Assembly (NCBI RefSeq): GCF_900101465.1
Contig: NZ_FMZM01000008.1
Location: 62,001-126,000, forward strand
Source: Nocardioides lianchengensis
GTDB taxonomy: Bacteria; Actinomycetota; Actinomycetes; Propionibacteriales; Nocardioidaceae
Direction: 5' to 3'
DNA length: 64,000 bases
Both the position numbers and the translations under genes were made by a program. The notes beneath the pieces were generated by a model that had not been told where the DNA came from, ran no database searches, and saw only the letters and a program-made list of their open reading frames with translations. Below, one piece after another: positions 1-8,150 of the stretch. Position 1 is the first letter of the stretch. The number at the start of each line of letters is the position of its first letter.

Positions 1-562
1 CGACGCTGAGCGCGCGGGGTGACTGGCGGCGCGGCGCCTCCAGCCGGCGGGCCTGGCGGACCGGGTTGTCGTGCAAGGCGCCGTGGTCGATGGCGAGCTG
101 CACCATGCCGCTGAGCACCGAGCGGGCCATCTTGGCGGTGCCGTAGCCGTGCTTGCGTGCGATCGCGGCGAGGAAACGGTTGATGGCCGGGACGGTGATC
201 TCGCGGACCTGCAGGTCCCCCATGCCCGGCTTCACGAGGTCGGTGGCGAGCCTGGCGTACCGCTCACGGCTCGACGGGGCGAGGCTGGCGCGGGCGGCGA
301 CGTCCTCCAGGTAGACCTCGATCAGGGCCTTGACGCGCATGTGCCCGGTGATCGCCGAGGCGGTGGGGTCCTCGCGCTCGGTGAAGGCGAGCTTCAACGC
401 GGTGAGCGCCTCGGACTTGGTGTCTCGGAAGCGGGCGATCCGAGAGACGGTCCCGTCGTAGTCGCGGTACCGGCCGCGGGCCCGCCAGGTCCCGTTCGGC
501 ATCCGCACCGCGCTGATGTCGCCCCAGGTGCCGACCGTCAGCGGTGGTCTGCCTGTCCTCAT
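1..562 (-). CDS. int: Tyrosine recombinase integrase, 5' part (runs off left edge)
   Basis: Site-specific integrase that would insert and excise the mobile element. The gene reads leftwards from an ATG at 562 and leaves the window, so only about 187 codons are visible. They show an N-terminal arm-type DNA-binding segment (MPNGTWRARGRYRDYDG, residues 21-37) and then a helical core-binding domain (about residues 70-160, with SRERYARLATDLVKPGMGDL). The catalytic R-H-R-Y half lies outside, so the call rests on the N-terminal half and on context: an excisionase-like gene and a relaxase follow upstream in the same orientation. Its orientation, pointing to the left end of the element, fits an att site just beyond the window edge. 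Confidence 0.85.
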   Translation of the reverse strand, partial: MRTGRPPLTVGTWGDISAVRMPNGTWRARGRYRDYDGTVSRIARFRDTKSEALTALKLAFTEREDPTASAITGHMRVKALIEVYLEDVAARASLAPSSRERYARLATDLVKPGMGDLQVREITVPAINRFLAAIARKHGYGTAKMARSVLSGMVQLAIDHGALHDNPVRQARRLEAPRRQSPRALSV

Positions 563-589
563 GAGTGCGGCCTCCCTCCGAATGAGCTC

Positions 590-622
590 GGTTGCTGAAC
601 CGGCGTTAACCCGCTGGTTAAC
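590..622. promoter_or_regulatory. Clustered inverted repeats between int and xis
   Basis: Two adjacent inverted repeats lie just upstream of the integrase start: GGTT-GCTG-AACC (590-601) and GTTAACC-CGCT-GGTTAAC (605-622), the second with perfect 7-bp arms. The position between xis (ends 696) and int (starts 562) suggests a repressor or Xis binding site controlling int. The function is inferred; only the symmetry is seen. Confidence 0.45.
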
Positions 623-695
623 GTCGCGCATCCAACCGCTTGCGCGCCCGCAGCGCTCGCGCGCCGGGCGATCTGTGGAGAGGCCCGGTCGCAAT

Positions 696-920
696 TCACA
701 CCTCCCGGTCCCTGTCGCCCTTCTGGTCCTCGATCCAGCCGCGGAGGTCACCGATGGTCGTCAGGAGGTGGCGTCCGATCTTGAAGAACCGGGGACCATC
801 GCCCTGCTGGCGCCACCAGCGCAGGGTGTTGACCGGGACGCGGAGGATGGCGGCGACCTCGGTCAGGGTCAGGAAGTCCTCGTCCTTGCCATCGGGAATG
901 GAGACGGTGCTGATGCTCAT
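696..920 (-). CDS. xis: Excisionase-type helix-turn-helix protein
   Basis: A 74-aa MerR-like winged-helix DNA-binding protein of the excisionase (HTH_17) type. The HTH covers FLTLTEVAAILRVPVNTLRWW (about residues 16-36), followed by GPRFFKIGRHLLTTIGDLRGWI, the usual wing of this family. Such proteins bend att-site DNA and bias integrases towards excision, or act as small repressors. The ATG at 920 is preferred over an upstream in-frame start because a purine-rich GAGAGGA lies about 7 nt ahead of it. It sits between the integrase and the relaxase on the same strand. Confidence 0.8.
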   Translation of the reverse strand: MSISTVSIPDGKDEDFLTLTEVAAILRVPVNTLRWWRQQGDGPRFFKIGRHLLTTIGDLRGWIEDQKGDRDREV

Positions 921-1031
921 CGCGGGTGTCCTCTCATCGGTGTCGGGAGCTGATCTCGCGGCACAGGACAGAAGCCACACGGATCCGCGGGTTTCGGCCA
1001 CCACCGGCACCGACCACTACGGGCCGGCTGC

Positions 1032-3776
1032 TCAGCGGCCAACACCACGTCGACGCGACGGATCCTCGCTCGCCGGGCGTCTTGGGTCGCGGACTGCTGC
1101 GGCCCCTGGTTGTCCGTGGTGCTGGCGCAGGATCGCGGCCTGGAGCATGGCCGCGGCTCCGGGTGTCGGGTCTGGTGCGGCTGGCCCGTAGCGGTCGATG
1201 TCGTCGGCAGCCACGGTGGCGGCGTGGGTGGGGCCGAGGTCGGCGCGGTCGCGGCTGAAGACGTCGATCCACCTGCGTCGAGCGTCCTCGACGGTCTCGG
1301 CGACGAGGTGGGCGGTGTTGGCGGTGCGGCCGCGGGTCATCGCGACATAGGCGGAGGCGGCGTCGGTGCTGTCACTGACAGCGAGGTGGGCCTCGGTGAC
1401 TGTCTCGCCCTGGGCTCCGTAGGCGGTGGTGGCGTAGGCGAGCGCGAGGTGCCCGCGGGCGTAGTCAGCGGGGAGGACCCGGTCACCGCCTCGACCGGTG
1501 ACTGTCACCGCCCCGTCGTCGGTCACCTGGGTGATGGTCCAGGCCTCGCGGTTCGCGATGTCGAGGTCGCGGTCGTTGCGCCGGGTCATCACCCGGTCGC
1601 CCACGCTGAGCCGGCCACCGGCCGACGTGCGGAGGCTGTGGGTCGCGTCCACCTGACCCACCCCGAGGCGTCGGTCCCGGATCGACTGGTTGAGCAAGTC
1701 GACCTGAACACGGGTGTCGGCCACCAGCAGTAGACCCTCACTCTGACTGTCGGTGACAAGGTCGGTGAGGGCGTGATTCTGTTCGACCTCGGTGGCGTGG
1801 AGGCGGATCTCACCACGGGCGTGGAGGCGGTCGAACACCTCACCACTGCGCTCACCACTACGCATCAGCAGGCTCAGCTGCGCGTACTCGGCGTCAGCGA
1901 ACCGGTGCACGGCGTCGAGGGTGAGACAGGCATCGGGGCCGGCCCAGCGGGTGGCGAGGTCGAGCACTCCCCCGCGTCCGACGGCGGGCAGCTGGTGGCG
2001 GTCGCCCATGAACGCGACCCGTGCTCCGGTCTCGTCGGCGACCTGCAGAAGTGCGTGGGCGGTGTCCTGGTCGAGCATCCCGGCCTCGTCGACCAGCAGC
2101 ACGTCACCCGGCGACAACGCCGCCGCGGCGGCCACCGCGGGGTCCGAATTCACGTCGCGGGTCCAGCGGCCGTCGTTGTCCCACCGGAACCCGTACTGGT
2201 GCGCCAACCAGGCGGCCGAGAACGCCGGCGTCTGAAGCTCGCGCGCGGCGACCTGGGACGCCTTCAACGTCGGCGTCACCACCACCAGCTGGTGTCCCCC
2301 ACCATCGAGTGCGTCTCGGGCCGCGGCGAGCGTCGTGGTCTTCCCGGCACCGGCCGCGCCCTCGATCACCACCAGGCCACCACCACCCGCCAGAACCGTC
2401 ACCACGATGCGCTGCATCGGATCCAGCACCTGGGACTCGTCCCGCACCAGCGCGGTCTCGGAGGGCCGTGCTCCAGTCGCTGCGCGGGATGCGAGGCGGG
2501 TGGCGAGGTCGGCTTCGACCGCAAGTACGCGTGGTGAGGTCAATGCCCGCACATGACCCGGGACGTCCGACCGGCTGAGGAGCGGGATGCAGGCTTCGAT
2601 GGCTCGGGCGGTGAGGTCCTCGGCGAGCTCACGTCTCACGGCGGGGTCGGTGACGATGCCGGCGGCGGCGATGGCCTGCTCGACCTGACCGCGGATGTCA
2701 GCTGCGTTCCACGCCGAGCGTCTTGCCCCGAGGCGGATTAGAGCCATGTCGACGACGTCGTCGCGGTCCAGGAACCCCACCCGAGTGCCCGACACCGGCG
2801 GACCTTGCTCCCCTTCGTCGGGTGCAGTGGGTTCGTGGAAACCCAGCTCGTGCAGTTCCTCGATCCAGCGGCGGGCGAGGTCGGTGCCGTCGGTGGGGAC
2901 GACCTTGTCCGGGCGGGCGTGCGCCCAGGCCCGGGTGTCCCACGTCTGCCGCAGCCGCGGTCCGGGTTCCTGACCGGGGTACTCGGTGCGCCACTCGGCC
3001 TCATAGCAGCTGACGTTGCGGTCGATCTGCGCGGCCCGATCGCTGAACTCACCCACATAGGGCGCGAACTCCCGGATCTCGGCAGACTCCGCGTCGAGGG
3101 TGTACCCGAGCCCGGCCAACGCCTGCCGGAAGTGAGGGTCGCACTGCACGGCGGCATGGCCGATGCCGTTGATCGCCTCGAGGCTGTCCCTCATGCCGAC
3201 GGTGTGGATTCCCCGCCACTTCCCTGCCGCCCAGACCCGGGCGTTGATCTGCAGGTGCAGGTGGCGGTGCGGGTCGCCGGCACGGGAGGTGTAGTGCCGG
3301 ATCGTCGCGGCCTCGATCCGCTCGACCGGGACCTGAACCTGCCGGCCACGCGGCCCAACGCGGGTGGTTGCGGTCGCGGCCAACCAGCCGATGATCTCCC
3401 CCGCCGCCCGGTCCTGCGCCGCCTCGTAGGCGGCGGCGATCTCGGGATGAACGGCGGCGGCCAATGACCAGGTCTTGGGGCCGTTGACCACTACCTCGAC
3501 GAACCGCACGGCTTGGTCATCGGTGCGCACCCGACCCTTCGCCCGGCCGGTCCGGTCGAGCCCGGCGACCCATGCCTCGTAGGCGTCACCATCCAAGGCC
3601 GACTCGACCCTCACCGAGGGCGCGTCAGCTCCGGCGGTAGCGACGTAGTGCTCGGCCAGGCCGGTCCCCTCGGCCAGGTAGTAGTCGTCCGCACGCGGAC
3701 GATCGGCCTCGACGTAATTACGTGCCGCCTTGGCCGAACCGCGGTAGACCTTGATGCCACCGTGCATATTCGTCAC
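1032..3776 (-). CDS. MobF-type conjugative relaxase with C-terminal SF1 helicase
   Basis: A TrwC/TraA-like relaxase of 914 aa (GTG 3776) or 911 aa (ATG 3767, MHGGIKVYRGSA). It would nick the element at oriT, stay bound to the 5' end and unwind the strand for transfer. The relaxase domain fills about residues 1-330 and has the metal-binding His cluster PHRHLHLQINA near residue 171. The helicase half shows Walker A GAAGAGKTTT near 470, Walker B VLLVDEAGMLD near 560, GDRHQLPAVGRGG after it, and the late motif YVAMTRGRTANTAHLV. No coupling protein, replication initiator or type IV secretion gene is visible, so the element probably needs a helper, unless genes lie to the left. Confidence 0.9.
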   Translation of the reverse strand: MTNMHGGIKVYRGSAKAARNYVEADRPRADDYYLAEGTGLAEHYVATAGADAPSVRVESALDGDAYEAWVAGLDRTGRAKGRVRTDDQAVRFVEVVVNGPKTWSLAAAVHPEIAAAYEAAQDRAAGEIIGWLAATATTRVGPRGRQVQVPVERIEAATIRHYTSRAGDPHRHLHLQINARVWAAGKWRGIHTVGMRDSLEAINGIGHAAVQCDPHFRQALAGLGYTLDAESAEIREFAPYVGEFSDRAAQIDRNVSCYEAEWRTEYPGQEPGPRLRQTWDTRAWAHARPDKVVPTDGTDLARRWIEELHELGFHEPTAPDEGEQGPPVSGTRVGFLDRDDVVDMALIRLGARRSAWNAADIRGQVEQAIAAAGIVTDPAVRRELAEDLTARAIEACIPLLSRSDVPGHVRALTSPRVLAVEADLATRLASRAATGARPSETALVRDESQVLDPMQRIVVTVLAGGGGLVVIEGAAGAGKTTTLAAARDALDGGGHQLVVVTPTLKASQVAARELQTPAFSAAWLAHQYGFRWDNDGRWTRDVNSDPAVAAAAALSPGDVLLVDEAGMLDQDTAHALLQVADETGARVAFMGDRHQLPAVGRGGVLDLATRWAGPDACLTLDAVHRFADAEYAQLSLLMRSGERSGEVFDRLHARGEIRLHATEVEQNHALTDLVTDSQSEGLLLVADTRVQVDLLNQSIRDRRLGVGQVDATHSLRTSAGGRLSVGDRVMTRRNDRDLDIANREAWTITQVTDDGAVTVTGRGGDRVLPADYARGHLALAYATTAYGAQGETVTEAHLAVSDSTDAASAYVAMTRGRTANTAHLVAETVEDARRRWIDVFSRDRADLGPTHAATVAADDIDRYGPAAPDPTPGAAAMLQAAILRQHHGQPGAAAVRDPRRPASEDPSRRRGVGR

Positions 3777-3909
3777 CCGTCACAAATATTCGTCAATTAC
3801 CCTAGAAATACAGAATCGGGCCACCACATGGTGACCCGTCCTACGGATATTCGTAGCATACGTGCCGATCTATTCAGAATAACTCTAAGCAATAGATTGG
3901 CACGTATGC
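3766..3909. other. oriT: Candidate origin of transfer (oriT): inverted repeat plus ATATTCGT repeats
   Basis: AT-richer stretch just upstream of the relaxase start. It has a near-perfect 19-bp inverted repeat, GCATACGTGCCGATCTATT (3856-3874) and its complement at 3891-3909 with one mismatch, around a 16-nt loop. ATATTCGT occurs three times (3766, 3786, 3847), the first two exactly 20 bp apart and extended to ATATTCGTCA. MobF oriT sites typically combine a hairpin recognised by the relaxase with nearby direct repeats and lie beside the relaxase gene. The structure is seen; the oriT role is inferred. It could instead be a promoter-operator for the relaxase. Confidence 0.5.
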
Positions 3910-4049
3910 ACGCCCCGTTTCTCCGAACCGGGACCGACTCGCATTCGACATGCCCCTTGTCGCTAGAAGGCCGCAGCATCGAGCTGATCCGAGCGTTGCG
4001 CAGCGGCGGCCATAGCGGATCGCCGTCATGGTGACGGTGGAGTGCGATG

Positions 4050-4186
4050 TCGCCGAATGCGTCACGAGGAACGGTGAGCACGGGGATGCGCTGGCGGTGC
4101 GCGAGGTGGTCGCTCAGCGATCCGTCGACGAACTCTGCGATCGCACCGCGGGCGCCGTGCAGACGGCGAGGCTCACGGCGTCGGAC
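4050..4186 (-). pseudogene. Possible universal stress protein C-terminal remnant
   Basis: In one minus-strand frame the translation reads ARGAIAEFVDGSLSDHLAHR then QRIPVLTVPRD. This resembles the conserved end of UspA-family proteins (G-S-V-S-D-x-L-x-x-x-x-x-x-P-V-L-V-V-P). An in-frame stop at 4187-4189 lies just upstream and no start or N-terminal domain can be found, so it looks like a decayed fragment. The remaining non-coding sequence from 3,777 to 4,240 holds this fragment and the inverted-repeat region, with no intact gene. The match is by eye only. Confidence 0.35.
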
Positions 4187-4240
4187 TCAATCATGAGCCA
4201 TGGTCCCAGGGCGACGGTCCATCCGGCGCGGCGAGGACCG

Positions 4241-4348
4241 TCAACGTACGAGGAGCGCGACGGCGAGCATGACCAGCAACACCGCGGCGAATCCGGCGAA
4301 ATAGCCGAGCAGGATGCCGGTGTTCTTTCCGGGAGGGAAGAGCTTCAT
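4241..4348 (-). CDS. 35-aa single-span membrane peptide coupled to DUF4396 gene
   Basis: A short protein, MKLFPPGKNTGILLGYFAGF followed by AAVLLVMLAVALLVR: a charged, Pro-containing N-terminus and one long hydrophobic helix to the C-terminus. Its ATG overlaps the stop codon of the DUF4396 gene (ATGA, 4345-4348), and a strong AGGAGG lies about 6 nt ahead, so translation is probably coupled. I do not recognise the family. The tight coupling suggests a small partner subunit of the DUF4396 protein. The gene is too short for most automatic pipelines. Confidence 0.65.
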   Translation of the reverse strand: MKLFPPGKNTGILLGYFAGFAAVLLVMLAVALLVR

Positions 4349-5052
4349 GGGTGGACCTCCTTTGGTGCAGGCTGAGGCGCGCGTCCGGCTGCGGGTGACC
4401 ACATCTGGGGGGCCGTGGACCAGGTGCTCGTAGCCGAAGCGTCGGCGATCGAGACCAGGAGTCCTCCGCACATGAACGCCGCCAGCCCGACGGCAAGGAC
4501 GGTGACATCGATCCGCGGCCCGTGCGGCCTTCGTGACCCGGTGGCCATCTGGCCATGGGTCAGGGCATGGCCCTGTCCGCGTCGCAGCAGGAGGAGGTTG
4601 ACCGGATATGCCACCAAGTAGGCGACGACGAGCGAGAGCATCATGCTCCACCAGAAGGTCGGATTCACGAGACCTGCATTGAGCGCTCCGGGCACGACGG
4701 CAACGACCCCGTTGTCGACCAACTCCATGGTGGCGATGGACAGTGTGTCGGCGGCGACCACCAGCTTGACCACCGATGTCGGGGCGAGGCCGGCACCGAG
4801 TAGCGGCACGGCGGACAGGGTGAACCCGAACACGAACGCCAGACCGATCGACAGCGGGATCACGGCGGCGTTGCCCAGCCCGAACGCGGTGCCCACGACG
4901 AGACCGACGATCTCACCGACGGCACACCCTGCCAGGCAGTGAAGGGTCGCGCTGGCCGCCATGCGTGGCAGGCCTGACGAGTCGTCGTGGTGGGAGTGGG
5001 CTCCCTCGGCGATCTCAGCGCCGTGATCGCGCGCATGGGGGTCAGGTGTCAT
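4345..5052 (-). CDS. DUF4396 integral membrane protein
   Basis: A 235-aa polytopic membrane protein of the DUF4396 family. Recognisable family signatures are TLHCLAGCAVGEIVGLVVGT (about 38-57), LAFVFGFTLSAVPLL, AADTLSIATMELVDN and FWWSMMLSLVVAYLVAYPVN. The His-rich N-terminus (HARDHGAEIAEGAHSHHDD) and the conserved Cys pair HCLAGC suggest metal contact, but the family has no established function known to me. About five hydrophobic segments are visible. Start at 5052 is preceded by GAGAGGGG about 7 nt away. It is divergent from the gene at 5166 and overlaps the 35-aa peptide gene downstream. Confidence 0.85.
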   Translation of the reverse strand: MTPDPHARDHGAEIAEGAHSHHDDSSGLPRMAASATLHCLAGCAVGEIVGLVVGTAFGLGNAAVIPLSIGLAFVFGFTLSAVPLLGAGLAPTSVVKLVVAADTLSIATMELVDNGVVAVVPGALNAGLVNPTFWWSMMLSLVVAYLVAYPVNLLLLRRGQGHALTHGQMATGSRRPHGPRIDVTVLAVGLAAFMCGGLLVSIADASATSTWSTAPQMWSPAAGRAPQPAPKEVHP

Positions 5053-5165
5053 GGGAGCTGCCCCTCTCGGGTGTCTTGGTGAGAAGCCGGCCGGATGGCG
5101 ACTGGAGACCGTCGGTACCCCGGTGCGTGGCGGGCTCGCTCGGGTGGCATGTCAGGCTGGAGCGA

Positions 5166-5798
5166 ATGACACTGCGCAAGAAGGAACGGGTCGACGATCC
5201 GCACGTGCGGGCGCTGAACGACCTCGCCCGCAGCTTGCGTGTCGACGCCTTGACCGCTGGGCCGACCGCGGAGCGCTTCGTCCCCTGGTTCGATCCGGAC
5301 TCCGGAGGGGTCGGTGCCCGTGTGTTGGTGCTCATGGAGTCCCCCGGGCCGCGGACGGTGCGAGCGGGCGATCTCGGTTTCAGCTCGGAGGACAACGACG
5401 ACCCGACGGCCGCCGCGTTGCGCCACGCTCGGGAGCGATCAGGGCTCACGCGGTCGGCGTACCTGAGGTGGAACGTCGTGCCGTGGCCCCTGTACGACGA
5501 GGCTGGCAGCCGGCGACCGCCGACGATGGTGGACCTCGACGACGCCCGGCCAGCGCTCTCGGCGCTGCTGGGCCTGCTTCCCGACCTGGAGGTCGTGGTG
5601 ACGGTCGGGGCGCCGGCCCTCAACGGGATCATGCGACTGATCACCAGCGAGCCGGTCGACCTCGCGCGCACACCCCGCGTGCTGGGTGTGCCCCATCCGT
5701 CGCCGCGCAACGCCCGACAACGAACGGAGGCGAGGGAGCGGCTCGAACATGCGCTGGCGAGCGCCGTCCGGGACGATTCGCCCTCCGGACCGAACTGA
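5166..5798 (+). CDS. Uracil-DNA glycosylase superfamily protein
   Basis: A 210-aa protein with the two landmarks of the UDG fold: a glycine/proline loop after the first strand, RVLVLMESPGPRTVRAGDLG (about residues 50-69), and a C-terminal HPSPRN (GVPHPSPRNARQ), the leucine-loop histidine motif. In the middle, TRSAYLRWNVVPWPLYD and a second-strand VVVTVGAPALNGIM fit the same fold. Known members remove uracil or other deaminated bases, but distant members differ in activity, so the substrate is open. The ATG at 5166 is chosen because upstream codons look non-coding and overlap the divergent promoter. It lies in the cargo of the island. Confidence 0.75.
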   Translation: MTLRKKERVDDPHVRALNDLARSLRVDALTAGPTAERFVPWFDPDSGGVGARVLVLMESPGPRTVRAGDLGFSSEDNDDPTAAALRHARERSGLTRSAYLRWNVVPWPLYDEAGSRRPPTMVDLDDARPALSALLGLLPDLEVVVTVGAPALNGIMRLITSEPVDLARTPRVLGVPHPSPRNARQRTEARERLEHALASAVRDDSPSGPN

Positions 5799-5844
5799 TC
5801 GAGGCATCGGGAACGGGCACCGCCCGCGATGCCGGCCACGGGCT

Positions 5845-7038
5845 TCACGCCGGCGCCCGGAGCAGGTGGCCGCGATACACGCCATGGGCGGTGCGGACGG
5901 CGACAACCGCCCAAGCCGCGAGCAACCCGACGTAGAACACGACAGCGGCTGCGGTGAACAGGTGTGCCCCCGTTGCGGCTGCGAGCCCCGAGGTCCCGGT
6001 CACGACGGTGCCGACCGGGAACGTGAAGGACCACCACGTCAGCGCGAAGGGCATGCCTTCGCGCACGGTCCGTGCGGTGATGGCGATCGCGAGGGCGAGC
6101 CACAGCAGGGCGAAGCCCCACACCGGTACGCCGTACACGAGGCCAGCCGCCTCGAAGGCGGTGCCATAGGGCGCCGGCAGAGCGTCGGGGGCGGTCGCTC
6201 CCAGGGTGTGGCCGGCCGTGATCGACTGGCCGAGTGGCCCGAGCACGATCCACAGGGTGGGCACGGTGGCGGCGGCTCCGGCGCCATGACGGGCGAGTCG
6301 TCCCCAGATGAGCGCGATGACGATCAGGCTCGCGAGCAGGGTCAGACCAAACATGACCGTGCAGAGCAGCTGCATCGTCAGCTGCCACTGACCGGCCGGG
6401 AGATGAGGAATGAGCAGCGGCCCGGTGGCGGCGCTGACCATCGGCGGCACCACCGGCATCAGCCAGCCACCGAAGGCCGAGTCCTCCTGGACATCGTGGG
6501 TCGTGAAGGTCTTGTACGGCACCGCGACCGCGGTCCAGAGACCGAGCACGGTCCCGGCGGTCCAGAGCACCGCGTCCATCCCGATCGCGACATCCCGACC
6601 GACGACCGGTTCACCGACCAGCACCGCCCCGGCTCCGACGGTCATCAACGCCATCGCCGGAGCACCGTAGAAGTGCGACATCACTGGATCGTCGAGGTGG
6701 CCCCTGGCAGTGACCCGGTGCCCTCGCCAATGCAGCGTCGTCGCGACGACCACCGCAGCAAGCAGCACGACGGCGAGAACCCAGACCATCCGTGCGAAGA
6801 CCAGGAGGCCAGGAACACCGATCGGAAGCGTGGCAGCCGCGTTGGCGACGATCCCGGTGCCCATCACGGAGGCGAACCAGTTGGGCCCGATGAACCCGAA
6901 CGCCGGCTGTCCCTCCAGACCCGCCAAGAAGCCGCCACGACGTGCATCCGGGCGACGATCGACACGGCGTGGACGCTCGCTCCTCATCCCGGTCACGTGG
7001 TCGGTCTCGACGCTCTCGTGGGTCTCCCAGGTGGTCAT
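5845..7038 (-). CDS. TehA/SLAC1-type (TDT family) membrane transporter
   Basis: A 397-aa protein with about ten hydrophobic segments after a charged cytoplasmic N-terminus of about 45 residues. The first helix region, GPNWFASVMGTGIVANAAAT, is the typical start of tellurite-resistance/dicarboxylate transporters; FTWWSFTFPVGTV near the end is the matching conserved pattern (TWWSFTFPVGT). Family members carry anions such as malate, sulfite, nitrate or chloride, or give tellurite resistance; the substrate here cannot be read from the sequence. A LysR regulator lies divergently 94 bp away and probably controls it. Confidence 0.85.
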   Translation of the reverse strand: MTTWETHESVETDHVTGMRSERPRRVDRRPDARRGGFLAGLEGQPAFGFIGPNWFASVMGTGIVANAAATLPIGVPGLLVFARMVWVLAVVLLAAVVVATTLHWRGHRVTARGHLDDPVMSHFYGAPAMALMTVGAGAVLVGEPVVGRDVAIGMDAVLWTAGTVLGLWTAVAVPYKTFTTHDVQEDSAFGGWLMPVVPPMVSAATGPLLIPHLPAGQWQLTMQLLCTVMFGLTLLASLIVIALIWGRLARHGAGAAATVPTLWIVLGPLGQSITAGHTLGATAPDALPAPYGTAFEAAGLVYGVPVWGFALLWLALAIAITARTVREGMPFALTWWSFTFPVGTVVTGTSGLAAATGAHLFTAAAVVFYVGLLAAWAVVAVRTAHGVYRGHLLRAPA

Positions 7039-7132
7039 GTCTCCACGGTGCCGCGGGCGGACAGACGGCAGTAGAGATCGCCGACCTGTGCGGATACAAG
7101 GCAGCCCTGTGGCCCCGACGTAAGGTGCGATC

Positions 7133-8083
7133 GTGTCCGCGTCTCACGTCCCCGACCCGGCCGGGCTCCGGCTCCTCGTCGCGGTCGGAAGAACCGGCAG
7201 CATCGGTGGCGCAGCCCGCGAAACGGGGATCTCGCAGCAGGCCGCGTCGGAGCGCCTGCGCGGCATCGAGGCGCAGACCGGGCTCACCCTCCTCCGCCGT
7301 GGGCCGCGCGGGTCCGAGCTCACCGCATCAGGAGTGGCCGTCACCGAGTGGGCAGCGCGCCTGATCGAGCTGACCGACGAGATCGAGACAGCAATCCTGG
7401 GACTGCGCGGGGAGCACTCGCGGGAGCTGTCCGTGTGGGCGAGCATGACGATCGCGGACGGCCTGATGCCCCGCTGGTTGGTCCAGCTGCGCGACCGACA
7501 GGTGCGCGAGGGCGGATCCCCCGCGGCCGTGAGCCTGACAGCGGCGAACAGTCATCAGGTGGAGGATGCGGTCCGCAACGGCACCGCACACGTGGGCTTC
7601 GTGGAAGGAGTCGACCGGCCGCTCCACGTACGATCCATCGTCGTCGCCCACGACGAGTTGGTCCTGGTCGTCGCCGCTGACGATCCCCTCGCGCGTCGCC
7701 GTACGGCCATGACCGCTGAAGAGATCGCCGAGCTGCCGCTGACGAGCCGGGAGCCGGGATCGGGCACCCGGGAGGTCGTTGAACGTGCGCTGGCCGAGGC
7801 CGGCGTCGCCATGCACGAGTCGGTCGTCGAGCTGACCACGACGACGGCCGTGCGAGGTTCTGTCCTTGCCGGAGGGGCGCCGGCTTTCCTCAGCCGACGA
7901 GTGATCCAACGCGACGTCGAGTCAGGCCATCTCGCGGTCATCCGCACCACCGTGGACCTACGCCGAGAGTTCCGAGCGATCTGGTCGGGAGGGCCCCAGC
8001 CGCCAGCCGGTCCTGCGCGGGATCTCGTCTCCATCGCCCGAGGACGAGCCCACCACCACACCAGAACATCCGCCGCGACCTGA
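7133..8083 (+). CDS. LysR-family transcriptional regulator
   Basis: A 316-aa LysR-type regulator. The N-terminal winged HTH reads LLVAVGRTGSIGGAARETGI then SQQAASERLRGIEAQTGLTL (about residues 13-53). It is followed by a periplasmic-binding-protein-like effector domain with ELVLVVAADDPLARR and a C-terminal ligand-pocket region. Start is GTG 7133. It is divergent from the TehA/SLAC1-type transporter (start 7038), the classic arrangement for a LysR protein and its target, so it most likely regulates export of an anion that is also its effector. The effector is not identifiable. Confidence 0.88.
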   Translation: MSASHVPDPAGLRLLVAVGRTGSIGGAARETGISQQAASERLRGIEAQTGLTLLRRGPRGSELTASGVAVTEWAARLIELTDEIETAILGLRGEHSRELSVWASMTIADGLMPRWLVQLRDRQVREGGSPAAVSLTAANSHQVEDAVRNGTAHVGFVEGVDRPLHVRSIVVAHDELVLVVAADDPLARRRTAMTAEEIAELPLTSREPGSGTREVVERALAEAGVAMHESVVELTTTTAVRGSVLAGGAPAFLSRRVIQRDVESGHLAVIRTTVDLRREFRAIWSGGPQPPAGPARDLVSIARGRAHHHTRTSAAT

Positions 8084-8150
8084 CCGCCCCGTACAACGTC
8101 ATCCAGCCACAGGGAGGCGCCCGACAAGCCGGTCGGTAGGGTGGCTGGCG

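Noticed and set aside
3797..4375. Two overlapping short frames between the relaxase and the 35-aa gene
   Set aside because: They have no ribosome site or domain; the only protein-like signal is the Usp fragment on the minus strand, reported as a remnant.
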